Origin: Marchantia polymorpha subsp. ruderalis
Lineage: Eukaryota; Streptophyta; Marchantiopsida; Marchantiales; Marchantiaceae
DNA: 64,000 nucleotides
NCBI GenBank assembly: GCA_037833965.1
Contig: AP031356.1
Coordinates: forward strand, 10,934,501 to 10,998,500
Direction of reading: 5' to 3'
Made by a program: the position numbers and the translations under genes
Notes under the pieces: model-generated
Database searches by the model: none
What the model was told of the DNA's origin: nothing
The model's input: only the letters and a program-made list of their open reading frames with translations
Shown: in pieces, positions 1 to 12,344 of the stretch
Position numbering within the stretch: position 1 is the first letter of the stretch
Layout: every line of letters begins with the position of its first letter

Positions 1-3000
1 GCAATGTAAGCTCTAGCAGCTTGTGTCTCATGAGAACAGGAAGAGTAAATGTTGTGTTTTTAGAATGTATCTGTAAGTTCTTTTACATGAATAGAAAATT
101 CGCTACACTGGCTGCACTCATGCCAAAAATCCCGATTACTTAATGCAATGCGATTACAGGCTTTCGCACATGTCCTGAAATCTTGTGTGATGTTGCCAAC
201 TCGAAGATAATTTTTAATCTCTCTCTACGGCTAAATGTAGATTATGAAGTAGATGACGACATCATCTCCATGCCACTTGCTGCCACATCATTTGGTCACC
301 GGAGTAGGAGCAGGTGACAGCTTCGACAGCTTCGACGGCTTCAACTTTGACCTTGGGCCAGGCCAAGCCTGTGAATGGCTTCCTTCTCGACAGATGACTA
401 TGCATCGTCCTTGAAGACCACGAAACTCTGGCATCCAAAGAAAGATGTGAAGGAAAATGGAGCATCCGGAATCTGGACAGATCGGAATGAGCATCATCAG
501 AGCTCAGATCTGATGCTATGGAAGTGGCAACCGGCTCACTTTCTCCATGCTCGAAGCACAGTCGCATGCTCTGATATATAAGCTGTTAAGTTTCCTTCTG
601 AATTTCACCAACCTTCACGTGCAGGCATGAGCAATCTATTGTGCTGAGTGTCGGAATGCATAATGGCTGCATCCAGTCTAAAGATGGAATGCATGCTCGT
701 TTGGGTGATCATATTTGGTGAGCAACATCATCTGAACATTAAAGACTGAATAACTCATATGAGAGAGCATACTCGAGTTATGAACGCAAGATCTTCAGAG
801 CACGTAGCCATCCCTCATTCCGAACCTATGATGCACCAAACATTTGCAGCAAATACTCATACCTCTTTCTAAAAGCCTTGTCAGTTTCATTCTCAACGAA
901 CTGATGTCAAATAAAAAATAAGGCTCGACAGACATTCTGCGCTGCGGAGTTTCTGCAGTACTTGCAGCCGTGGTCACCCGATGCTGCTGCAGATGAGTGA
1001 TGCGATCAGAATGACAAACTATTCTGAGCTTCTGAAGAGAAGTTATGGGACAGGCGCTTGAAGTACTCGCGTTGAAAAATTCACTGACTTCGTGGCGAAA
1101 GATGACAATCATCGAGTTCCTATTACGCAAGTACGGAGTGTATGATGGATATGACACCGGCAGCTCCTGTCCTCGACTGAAAGACCACCCGATACACAGT
1201 TGTGCCATTCGCCAGACCTGAAAATGTCGAGAAAATGATGTGACTGATCTACAGGGCATCTTCTATTTATAATATATTCGAGCATCGGTTGTGCTGGTCA
1301 GCTGGATGCGATCCAGGTTACTGATTTTTGCTGATTCAGATCACTGATTCCGACCGAAGAATTAGGAGGGAAGATTTTCACATATACAGAGTTCTACTTT
1401 CTCTTTTACTTCATATCTTCCTCTCGTCTTTGGTCGAAATCCAGGGACACCATCCACATGGAGGATCAGAAAGTCCAGGTTCGTTGAGGAGGAGTCGTAG
1501 CTCTCTGTCTCTTTCAGGAGCTTGACACCAACTCGCTCGTGAGGAAGTTAATCTCGCATATGACGACTTTTCAGCTTTAATCTTGCACAGCAGAAGAACA
1601 AAAACGAAGTGACTGGAAGACACATCGAGTGATACATATATGAAATCAGCCGTGACAACCGATGGTATAACATCGCAATGTTATACAAACAAAGTAAAGT
1701 ATAATAATGTTCACCACCCAATGCGGTATATTTTAATTTGGATTAACTCTAAAGCTAAAAACAGAAATAACAAACATTGTATATTTTAGAAAATCAAACA
1801 AAGTTGAATCATATCATCACGGAATACAAAAGATAATAACTTTGCAAAGAATGGGAATCATGCTAACCGATATAGTTTAGGAAAAAAGTTCCAAATAATG
1901 ATAGTCCGTGCAACCTAGTATGATACCCTTCTCTTTTTCACTTGATACATGAATAGTCATTACGGAAAATAAATAATGATATTTTTCAGAAGCATAAAGT
2001 TATAAAGGCTTTTCACGAAAATTTCACAAACAAAGATAACGCAGATTTTAAAGAACAGAGCACACGCTCACACACACAACGACCGACACTAGAAGACATG
2101 TTTCGCCATTTCCTGCTATGTCCACGGAACCAGAAAACTTTACTGAACTAATTCATTGTTTTAATTTACTGCAATCACAAATTTATGATTAGAGGTATGT
2201 TTGTGTTTTAAACATACATCTGCAAGACCTATTGCCTCCAAAATGTTTATTCATACACATATATGAGTAATCATTAAACCAAAGAAAATCAAGATCCCAG
2301 AAAATCTAGCTTATTTGAACTTCTTCTTTATAATTACATTAACGTGACCGAGGTTGTATGCTTTTGAGTCTTAGCCAACATATTTTGAAAAGCAATCGTT
2401 TTTTCCAATTATAAATACAAAGGCTATAACAGTTTTGAGTTAGTCCTAACACAACGTAGAACTCTAGTCAATTTATTGTACAAAAGAAGAAAAAATATTT
2501 GTCATTTTTTATGGACAATAGATCTTTTAAATGTTATAATAATATTGTAAATAATTGATAGTAGTATGTTATAATAGTTATCACATGCTAAAAGATCTTT
2601 CATCCTATTATATTTTAAGATATCATCATCAATGTCTTAAATTATCTTTACTTATGTGAAATGAAAATAGAAAAAAATGTCAAATGATGTCACTGAATAC
2701 TTTTATGATTCTTGCGTTTGATTCGTTATTATTTGTTACGAATAAAAGTGATAATATGATATAAAAAATATATATTTTGATCTATCCAAAATAAAATCGA
2801 AGTATAGTAATCAAAATATATAGTAAATTTCATTCAACACCTTCAATCTTTATAAAATATAATCATATGGAGGAATTACATCGTCCTATTTATACTATTC
2901 AAATATATAATTTAATTCTAAACAAGAAATTAGTTAACATGATATATAAGAATAATTTTGAATGGATGCAACTTTCATCACCAGCTTTTATCAGTAAATT

Positions 3001-4249
3001 TACAAACATAGATCATAAACAGTTTAGACTTAGATCTGAAAAAAATGTGAGATAAATTTCAGTGTAATGTATGAGATTGATGAGTCAAAAAAATGACACA
3101 CAAGGACATAAAAAATATCAATGAGATCAGCATCATCAAATTATCCAACTAACTATGTTTTTATTTTACTTTTTAATGAAATATATATCTTTGAAATGTT
3201 TCTGCAAGATACATCATTTTTATATCATATCAAACATGAGGTTTTATGCAATTAGCTCCTGATATAAAAATTCACTAAACTGAAATCAAATCTTTTTTAA
3301 AATTTTATTTCATCTCAAATCCACATCAAAAATTTAGCTAAGAGAAATTTTATCTAGAGAATTAACTCATAGCTTAAGTTACATATGTTTCATTAAATCC
3401 ATGATAGTAAAGACATTCTGCATATCTAAGTGAATGCATCAAATTTTAGACACCTTATGCATTCAAATCTAATGTTAGTAAATAATTACTTTGATATAAA
3501 AGAATATAAGATGAGTTGTAAAATTTTTTGTTTGTCAAGTTTAATCTTTCAAAATTCTTCTAGTTGCATTTCAAACATAACCCAGGTTTAAATTTTACTT
3601 TTAATTTTAAAAGATTATATAAAAGTGTTGCATAATCCAATTAGTTTAATTTTTGAGCTTGCATGTAGGTTACATGGTTATAGATCAAACCCAGGGACCA
3701 TAGAATCAAAAGGCTGAAAAACACAATACAAGTTAAAACCATAAACAAGTAAAAATACCCCAAGATCCCAAGCTAGTGACTAATAATGTCCCTAATATAA
3801 CAACCTAAATCAAAAGTAACTAATTGTAGTAAAGCATAATAATCTTTAGATCTATCTTATGAGCAAGCCTAATGTCTTCGTAACTAGGAAAAGTAATACA
3901 CGCTCAATGTACCCACCATCACATACGTTACAAGGAGAGAAGTAAGTTGGTTTACTACTATCAATTTTAAGCCAACTTCCTTACTCCAAGCCAATGAGAT
4001 TCAGTTCTATGCCTAGCAATAATATGACGTAAGTAAGTATTGATTCTTGCAAGTAGATATTGCTATTCACAATAAACAAGCATAGGATTTACATGAAGTT
4101 GATAAAACTGCATCTTGATGTCGCGCTTGCTCCAAATAATGTTCCAAAATTCCTGTTTTAGACGTTTGTTGAGTGCCATAGGTTGCAAGTTCTAATCTTA
4201 TTTCGCCACATTTCACCTCAAAGACCAAATTATGTTATCCGCTAACCAT
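1..4249. other. Intergenic, no gene recognised
   Basis: I see no protein family and no consistent exon chain on either strand. Bases 1-1650 have moderate GC and short chance ORFs (the longest is about 154 codons at 795-1259 on the minus strand, with no recognisable motif). From about 1650 the DNA becomes AT-rich with stops in every frame. The part from 3640 onward may be the 3' continuation of the LINE remnant that starts at 4250, but I cannot identify coding sequence in it. Confidence 0.5.
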
Positions 4250-5560
4250 ATTTTGGCACATGTGGCACGCAAAGCTTGAAGAATAAGACAAGAAGCATCA
4301 AGAGATCTCATCATTCTAATGTAAGTGATGGTAAGTATAGAGCTTCACTTTCTAGAGATAAAGAAACTATTTCAGCAAGAAGCATACAGAGTTTGATTTC
4401 TCACATCCACTTTTTGCTGTAAAAATATCTTTTGCATTCTCTTCACACACTCTCAACCTGTCTTTATACAATCAGAGTCTCACACTTTGGTTCTATATAA
4501 TACTACCAACAACACTAACCTTCTAAATAAAAATTTGCTAAGATTCCAAGACACTAGATGAGCACTTCTACACCAATTTAATAATGAATATAGAGTTTTG
4601 TAATCATCTATTACTCTCTTTTGCACACAAAGTGCCCGACTATAATCATTAGACAAATCAATGTCTAGATATTTATAACTCCGATAGGTCCTTGTGATAG
4701 AAGTAGAACTTGGATTTAGTGACCACTATCATGACTTTAGACTTCTCCATATTTAATTTCATCTGATTCTTGGTACAAAAGCTAGCTAAAGCGTATAGGT
4801 GTTTCTGAAACTAATTGCATCATGTGCCAGTAATATGATATTATTTGCAAACAAAATAGCTTTGATAACAAAGTTTTCAAGTTTGACATGTTCACTATCA
4901 CATGACTCCAATCACTCTTTGATATCATTTATGAAAATTCCAAATAGAGGAAGAAAGAGTGACAACATTAAATCACTCCAATGATACTCAAAAACTTGTT
5001 CGTTTGAAAAGTGTTGATCTTCTAGAAGCGGTGGCCACGCTTCTAGAAGATCTGGTGGCAATCCAATGACTTGCAAATTTTCCATAAGAGCTCACCTAGT
5101 ACAGTATCAAAAACTTTCTTAAAATCGATGAAGGCGCAAACCAAAACTTTTTCATTGCACTTCAATTTCTACCATAATATACACAAAGTCAAGATATGAT
5201 CAATGATGTTGTATGTAGGTCAAAAACTTGCTTGAAACTATGGTATCTTTTGATGAGATTTAATCCATATGATCAACTTTGACTCCACCAATTTGTCAAA
5301 CAACTTGGCAAAAACACTAACCACCATGATAGTGCGATAGTTTGCTATCAAGTCCTTACTTTATGACTTATGTATAGGAACAACCTTCCGTAAATACCAA
5401 GTTGAAGAAAATTATACATAGCAGCATTCTCTAACGCTTTAGTGAGTATAGGTTCAATAAATACTCTTTACTATATACCATTTATTATAACATCTCCCCC
5501 CACTTAAAAAGTTCAATAGAGAGACCATCAAAATACTCTGATTTACCATTTGCTAAAGAT
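4250..5560 (-). mobile_element. Decayed LINE (non-LTR) retrotransposon, reverse transcriptase remnant
   Basis: Read on the minus strand, several frames carry non-LTR reverse transcriptase motifs in the correct order. First comes NYRTIMV...FAKLFDKLVE (about 5360-5270), the usual 'start of RT' block. Next are a DHI segment and FIDFKKVFDTV (about 5135), then LFGIFINDIKE (about 4930). ILFANNIILLAHD (about 4850-4810) occupies the place of the catalytic FADD box, whose two aspartates have become asparagines. The downstream part to about 4250 resembles the cysteine-poor 3' domain of plant LINEs. Stops and frameshifts are scattered throughout, so it cannot be active. The order of motifs is seen; assignment to a LINE clade is not possible. 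The short plus-strand ORF at 4799-4984 is only the antisense of this remnant. Confidence 0.8.
5016..5052. repeat. Perfect short-loop inverted repeat inside the LINE remnant
   Basis: Two 15-base arms (5016-5030 and 5038-5052) are exact reverse complements separated by 7 bases. It interrupts the LINE remnant, so it arose after or during the decay of that element. Confidence 0.9.
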
Positions 5561-7273
5561 GATACTTTGATTTTTCATCTGATTGCTTTCTCAACTTTGT
5601 TTTGCTTCTTGAATAAGTTTCAAATTCATATATTCTTTTTTACTTCAATTGTTTACGTCTGCACAACCTGTTCTCAATCTCGTTGACAAATTTCATTTTC
5701 TTGAAGAGAGTATCTTCCCTATATGAAAGTTGATAAATTCTTTCGCATCATTTTCTAGAATCACTCTCACAATTATACTCTATATCATGTTCGGGTTAAG
5801 TTGTTTGTTAATTTTTGATCATGGTTTTGACATCTAAATGCTCTGGTTGCCACCACATGTATCGTGATACCATCACTTGATTCAAACTCACACATCGATA
5901 GTACGTGTCTCAATTTTGAACCTTGGGCTTTTTGTAGTAGTAGCATTTTGATTAATTTTGCTCTTTATCGCTTTCAAAGTTAATTGTTTGAGATCTTTGG
6001 CTATTTTGGAGCTTTGAAAGTTAGACTTTTAGCATTCGGCAATTTTTAAGCTTGGGATGTTGGAGATTCTTTGGATTGAGCACTTTTACATGTACTATTT
6101 TTTGACATTGTGGCACATCGATGTCCACGCTTTGATTCTTTGACATTTTGGTACCTCAACAATTTCACGGTTTGGGTTCTTCGGCATTTTGGATTCGAAA
6201 CTTGGGCTGCTTTTCTCACTTTCTATGTTTGGGCGATTGCTATGGTGGCCTCAGAACTTTGGTTGTTCTCGAAGTTTAGCACTTCGACGCTGACACTCTG
6301 ACTGATCAAGCAAGTTCCAATCTTGGGCATTTCGACTTGGAACTTCGACCGCCATTGTTCTTCGACATTTCAGCTTTCCCTCGTTTTTGCATTTCGCCTC
6401 TTTGATACTTAGGCCTTTCTACTTTTCGGCACTTAAGTACTTCGACTCTTCCACACTTTTGACAGCTACAATGTTTTGGCAGATTCAACAACCATGCGAG
6501 AGCGTGAAGAGGCAATCCTACAACTTAACTTATTCTAGTCCCTCACTTGTCCCATGTGCACTCTTGGAAATCCATGTGAAGGAATTCGAGTATCCCGACG
6601 ACTCTAGTGCACTCAAACCGAGTGCTTTATGACATGAGCGACGATGGAAGATAGTATCCGTGGACTTTTTGTGACGAGCAACGACTAGTGTGACGACCGA
6701 CAGACGCTGCTTGCTAGCATATTAAGCAGGCAGTCAGCAGTTGAAGGTTCAATGAAGAAGACCGAGAGGGCTTGCAGTCTGATGTGTGGTGCGTAGTGGC
6801 TTGACTTGGTTCTTCCAAATTTCGATAAATACCGCATGAAAGTTTTCATGGCTGTTATACTGTCAGGCGGACAGTAGCTCAGAAGTCAAAATTGGGTTTG
6901 TGTTTGGTCTTCGACTTTGGTCTACGACCGAAGTCGCACTCCAAGATTCCGAACAAAGCTCTTCCGGTATTTTGCTCCATCTTTTGAGCTGGTAGATTGT
7001 ATCCTATCACCAAGTTAATGATGTGAAACCTTGACTGCCCACCAGAACGAAATGCAACTTAAACATACACTACAAACTTGCGTCAGGCCGTAAAGTCAGA
7101 AAAAAGTTATTTTATCATCTGACCTATGCGAGGAGGATTCCACAAAGCTGATACGCTGAACGAATAGTACAAGAAAATACATTTTCTTACTCTGTAAGTA
7201 GGATACGGAATTAACTTGATATCAGTGAGTAACTGTCAATGTTGGGGGATGCAAGGGAGAGAGATTTGTTGAT

Positions 7274-7332
7274 ATCAATGTCACAGTGACATTGATCTTT
7301 TCTCTCAGTGACATTGTCACTGAGAGAAAAGA
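7274..7332. repeat. Compound pair of adjacent inverted repeats
   Basis: Bases 7274-7296 form an 11-base-arm palindrome with a one-base centre. Bases 7296-7313 and 7315-7332 form a second, 18-base-arm perfect inverted repeat with a single-base centre at 7314. The two hairpins share the phrase GTGACATTG, so three copies of it in alternating orientation lie within 60 bases. Confidence 0.9.
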
Positions 7333-8161
7333 GGGGACGAAGGAAATAATGACTGACATTTTATATTTTAAGTAAAGATCAATCGCAAGCACGTGGACAT
7401 GGAAGAAATTCAGTCGTTTCCGGCCGGCTTGGATAGACTAATAGCTGGAGGGTGAGCTTTGTGGTTTCATTCTTGATCTGCTGGACAAGGTCTGCACAAT
7501 GCCATGTACGTCGCTCATCGAAGCAGTCTAAAACTCCGTAGATGGGTTATTTTCATTAAGGTACGCTGCACCGGTTAGTCGCTCCGTTACTTTAAGGCGT
7601 TTACGATCTGATACATTTTTTGTTACCTCTGTGCCGTTTGATATGAATCTAATGAATCCAGAATGTAAAGCGGCTTTCTCAGCTTGGCATATTTCTTAAA
7701 TAGCATCACGTCATGGAGCAATTTGAAGGCCTAATCGAATAAATAGGTCAGTGGAAGCTCGGCCTGTGTATTGACTCGCAAATGCCAGTACTTGGTCATC
7801 CTCCAACTTCAGCACCGTGTTTGGTCAGAAGTGCTACGCTTCTAAACGCGTGGTTGTCTCGATTTTACAGCCTCTTGCAAATTTGGAGCTACCAGAAAGT
7901 GAAATCGCATGTACTTACCATGAAGAAGGCCATGGGATCAGATTAGCGAAGTAAGGAGCTATGTACCATTGCAGTTTCCTTCAAGCTATTGTACATATCT
8001 TCTGTCTGACGAAGCTCATTCGAGTATAGCGAGGAGATTGTGATTGTGTATCTATGTTCGAACATATGCTCCATGTACTAGGATGAGGCGTTTCTGGGAG
8101 ATCAGGACCAGACTAACAACAAGATCGCTATCGCGGCTATTCTCAAAATGTCACTGCTTCT

Positions 8162-8218
8162 GCGGACGGTGTCATGCACTAAATCATTGAGAATGATTTA
8201 GTGCATGACACCGTCCGC
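8162..8218. repeat. 27-bp perfect inverted repeat with 3-nt centre
   Basis: Arms 8162-8188 and 8192-8218 are exact reverse complements around GAG. The loop is too small for a normal microRNA precursor, and no poly-T terminator context or gene end is evident. Confidence 0.95.
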
Positions 8219-9682
8219 CCTACCACTGCAGTCTTGGGAGCTCAAATTAAACCAGTTTGAGAAATGCTTCTCGTTAACGCAAATTTCAGGCTAGGAGGAG
8301 AAACATCACCGAACTGTATGCTTTCGCGAAAGATGTCAGGCTTCATCGATGGTTGAGCTCACATAGCGTAACTGATCCTTCGTGTTCAACGTGTCTTTAA
8401 GTGCAATCATCACTCAAATCAGTGAAATAAGTACCTTCCAAGACTGGCTGATTTAGCCATTGTCGGATCCAACAGAATCAACATGAAGTTGAATTTCTGC
8501 TCCCGACTAGAAGAACCCTAAAACTCGTAGTCCTTGTCGCTCTACAGAATCACAAGGTCACGCAAAAACTAGAATATGCTCTTGAGAACTAAATTCTCCC
8601 CTTTCCGGGTCTGCACTTTTCTTTCGAAGAAAAAGCTAACTGTTTTCTTCAATCTCTCTGATTTTCCCCATCTTAGCACCTTGCCACTGGATGAGGGGCC
8701 AAATGATGTCCCGTGATGAAGAGCGTAAGGCTGTGCATTACATTATCAAAAGGCTACTGATGACTCCCCTCTGTATACTTCTGCTAGTCATGAGCATTTA
8801 TGAATAAGATTAGCAGTCCCAACCAGGTCGGAATCTAGGTGAAGTACACGAAGCTTTTCTGGTGCCTTCTTAGGAGATGGATCAGGTCCCTCGCACTTGT
8901 ATCAGGTCTTGGAAGGTCGAAATGCAGTCTGGCTTTGGTTTCCAGCTTCTGTGCCAAAGAGCATCAGCGTGAAGTGACAGATATCCAGGTAGATTAAGAA
9001 GTTGTTCAGCTCGTCACATTACGAGCAATGACGTGTAATATGCTGTTCAACAAGCCATACCGCAAGATGACTCGTAAACAGAATATACAGTACTGGAGAT
9101 GAGTATTAACACTAATAGGAGAAAACCGATGTTAGCACAGTTTGATATGCCGGTCAATCTAGATGGTTGTCTCGTAGAGGTAGAGTGGCATAATATCAGG
9201 AACTAAATTACTAGTTTCTTAGACACAGTCGAAATTACAGTGACATTTCTAACACCTTTTATGGAAAACTTACCCTCCACTTTCTTCCCGTTCGCATGGT
9301 CGCCCGGCATGTTCATGCATCCTGTTCTATATTTTTTCGACTCCAGTTCAGATCGTTTATATATAACGCCGTACATTTGTCGTGCCCTTCCTTCTAGTAC
9401 TCACTCACCCTGAGCGTCCTCACATGGATCAAGATTTAAGAACAGGCCATGTACACATCCACCTGAAAGTTCTGCTTCCGGATTGCTCTGATTCTCTACG
9501 ATCTCTTGCTGCAAAGTAAAGATATGCAGATTTGGTCAGTCGACAAGTCAGACGCTACTAAATCCGCTTCTCAACTTTTAAAGTTTCCCTCCGCCTGCAG
9601 GGGTAATTCAGCGACAAAAGCATTCCCGGAGGCATCCAGATGGAAGTAATACACACACGTCCTTGCCAAGAACCGCTGGTAA

Positions 9683-9711
9683 CGAGAAAGCCCCACTCAG
9701 GGGCTTTCTCG
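9683..9711. repeat. 12-bp perfect inverted repeat, 5-nt loop
   Basis: Arms 9683-9694 and 9700-9711 pair perfectly around ACTCA. No run of T follows, and the context is eukaryotic, so a bacterial-type terminator is not proposed. Confidence 0.9.
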
Positions 9712-9823
9712 AACGACTTACCCATCTACGTACGAGCTCTGGCCCGTGGCGAAACTTCAACGATCTCTGCGGATTCAGAAGCTGCCTCACGGAGAAGTTC
9801 CGCAAGCTAGTCGAAATTCCTAC

Positions 9824-9870
9824 CTCACTCACTCTCTCTCACTCTCTCCCTCTCTCCCTCCCTCCCTCGC
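9824..9870. repeat. CT-rich microsatellite tract
   Basis: An almost pure pyrimidine run of CT, TCAC and CCCT units on the plus strand. Similar tracts occur at 17245-17298 just upstream of the AAA ATPase gene, and in purine sense at 58560-59140. Confidence 0.85.
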
Positions 9871-10884
9871 TTTCAATTGCGGACCCCTCGGTATTGCAAA
9901 TCGTCGACCTTTTGCTGCGATCGAGGGTACAGACGGAGCAGAAATACAAATCTTCGCCGCAATCTGGGGCTCTGGGGCTCTGGGGCCTACCGTCCTCTCA
10001 GGTACACCTTCGCCTTGGGATCATGCTCCTATTCATGTCCTAGGCAAGGCCGCCTCGCGGGTGGGTTCGAGCGCATGAGCTTCGAACTCTATGTACTGAG
10101 AACCAGATACGGTTTCAGTATTATACTGTAATTATTCATGATTATACTTCATAATAATTCCATGAGCGTATTCCATCGGGGCCTAGATCGGTAGTTTTTA
10201 TTTCTCCGTTCCCTGGCCGTTTCCTGCGTACACAGTAGCGCCACCACGTACGATGGGTGGGTTCGATATCGAATTTATTTGAGCTTTATGAATTGGATTA
10301 TTCAGAGTTACTCGAGTCCGGCATCGGGCGTCGGTCGGTCATGGATACGCGGTTCGGTGGACATACGTGGTAGTTCGAAGTTGTGCAGTCTGATGATTGC
10401 TCGGGTTTCCGGGTTGCAACCCAGCTCTGCAGATTCGCCCACCTCGCTCGCAGTCACAGTGCTGAGCAGTCGGAGCTTTCTTCCAGAGTGCCATGACACG
10501 AGAGCGTACGTGGTCGCTGAGCTACTTACGGTACCCGATGTACTGTGTTGCAGACTCTGCAGTCGACGTGGCGATGCTGCTGGCTGAGGGGAGGGAAGGG
10601 AAGGGCAGGAGGCGAGGCGAGGCGGATCTGGACTCGGGGGACGTGGCACGCCGCGCGGCCGGCCGGCCTAGTCAGAGCTAGCGCTAGTCTAGTGTACAGA
10701 GGAAAGGAATGTCCGAACTGTTTCCGCCTTCATGAGTTCGCGAAGTGATCGCGATCGCTCTAGGGATATGGACGATGGGGTTTGGGGGGGTTTGTTTTAG
10801 GGACGTTACTGGGAACGCCCTCATGGACAGACGTACGTACGCTGCTGACTGACACTCGGAGCCAGAAGAAGGTGGTGGCGGAAT

Positions 10885-10910
10885 GGGAGGGGAGGGGGGA
10901 GGGGGAGGGG
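10885..10910 (+). other. G-run cluster, potential G-quadruplex
   Basis: Five runs of three to six G separated by single A residues within 26 bases satisfy the usual intramolecular G-quadruplex pattern. A second G-run cluster lies at 11319-11357. Confidence 0.7.
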
Positions 10911-11091
10911 AGGACGGCCCCACGCACGAGGTGGTGGGGAGGAGGGTTGCATATGCTGCGGAATGCACAATACGTGAAGAAGCAGAGATGGCGGTTACTC
11001 TCGGCGCCTTCAGAAACAGAAAGATGAGTTGCCGGGCAAGCAAGCAGGTACGAATGGCGAAAGTGGAGACTGCAGCCCATACATCTATTGA

Positions 11092-11137
11092 TCTGTCTGT
11101 CTGTCTGTCTGTCTCTCTATCTACCTGCCTATCTATG
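11092..11137. repeat. TCTG/TCTA tetranucleotide repeat
   Basis: About six TCTG units followed by degenerate TCTA/CTGC units. Confidence 0.85.
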
Positions 11138-12233
11138 AATCCGTCGATAATGTACTATACTGCGTCCATGGCGTTCGGTTGTGCCTCTCCACGAATGTGC
11201 TCACGGGGGGACGGAGCTCGAGCATAGGAAGAGGAGGGATCTGAGTGGATCATAATCCGATAGGGCTGGACGCTTTTTGCCGTGCTCGTTTGGGAGAATG
11301 GGGCCCATGGAGACTCGAGGGGGGGAGGGGAGCGAAGAAGAGAAGGGGAGGGGAGGGTGTACGTAGTTGGCAGGTGCAAGAAGAGTCACAGACTGGCAAG
11401 GCTTCGTTGCCAAAGGAGGATGCTCGCAACGACACACGTAAAGCGAGAATGTTGTTCGCTCTTTTGGTTGTGGCTGGGCTGAGACGGGACCACCTAGTTT
11501 GAAGCAGCTGAAACCTGCGAGGGCTCATCTGTCCAAAGTTGTTACAACTTCCTCCGCCTCGAGTTAAAAGCATATGAACCTGCATGAGCTCGCCTTCGAG
11601 GAGGCGGCCCACTCCCTACCTGCAACCTGGACCTTATCCCCACCAAGACCTGCGTATCCATCAGACAGGCGCAAAAAATTCTGGACAAAGAGCTTGCAGT
11701 CCCCGAGCCACCGAAACAACCTCGGCAGCGGTGGGATAGCGGCACGCTTTGCTGCGGACGACGAGATATGAAAACTTTTGCACAAATCTCTCTGAATATT
11801 ATTCCTTCTGCATATCTCACATCTATCTGCACGAAATATGCTCGTCGTCTCTATGTGCTGTAGGGTCCACCGCACCCCAACAGCCTCCAATGCCCCAACA
11901 GCAGCAGCAGCAGCAGCACGAGCAGCAGCTCCGCGAGTGGGGACACAGTCGAACCAAACGAACCTGGAAGCTTTCTTCAACAATTTATGCCTTCGAGCTG
12001 CGACGTTTCGGCTCTGGGCTCTTCTCACGGGAGTGATCATTGTGGCCCTTTTCTGTATTGATCAGTCCGTACGCAAGCATTTGTTAGATCATTGTAAATT
12101 ATTGAAAATTATCACGGCAGTGACTCGCTGATCCTCGTTCTGGACATTGCAGTTTCCTGCTGTGACAATGTAATCGATCGGCTGGGTCCGAGTGTGGGTG
12201 TGCAAGACGAGGGTGGTGGCCGAGAGTGAGAGG

Positions 12234-12344
12234 GTATGTGTACTGTAGTATGCAGCTCTATGAAGACAAGAGTGGGGGGCGAGAGAGAGAGAGAGAGAGA
12301 GAAAGAGAAAGTATGCATACTGTAGTATGCATCTCTATGACGTC
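12234..12344. repeat. 34-bp direct repeat flanking a GA tract
   Basis: Two related 34-base copies (12234-12267 and 12311-12344) share the core TACTGTAGTATGCA and the phrase CTCTATGA. They bracket a GA microsatellite at 12281-12310. The second copy contains a short palindrome built on ATGCATAC/GTATGCAT. Confidence 0.8.

Larger units (their letters stand above)
5561..9600. other. Intergenic, degenerate repeats and hairpins, no gene recognised
   Basis: Bases 5900-6480 hold a loose, irregular repetition of T-rich phrases such as TTCGGCATTTTGG and CTTTGGGTTC spaced roughly 25-40 bases apart, possibly a decayed minisatellite. From 6500 to 9600 composition is moderate and all frames are closed; I find no recognisable protein. 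Two tight inverted repeats (7274-7332 and 8162-8218) are listed separately. Confidence 0.5.
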
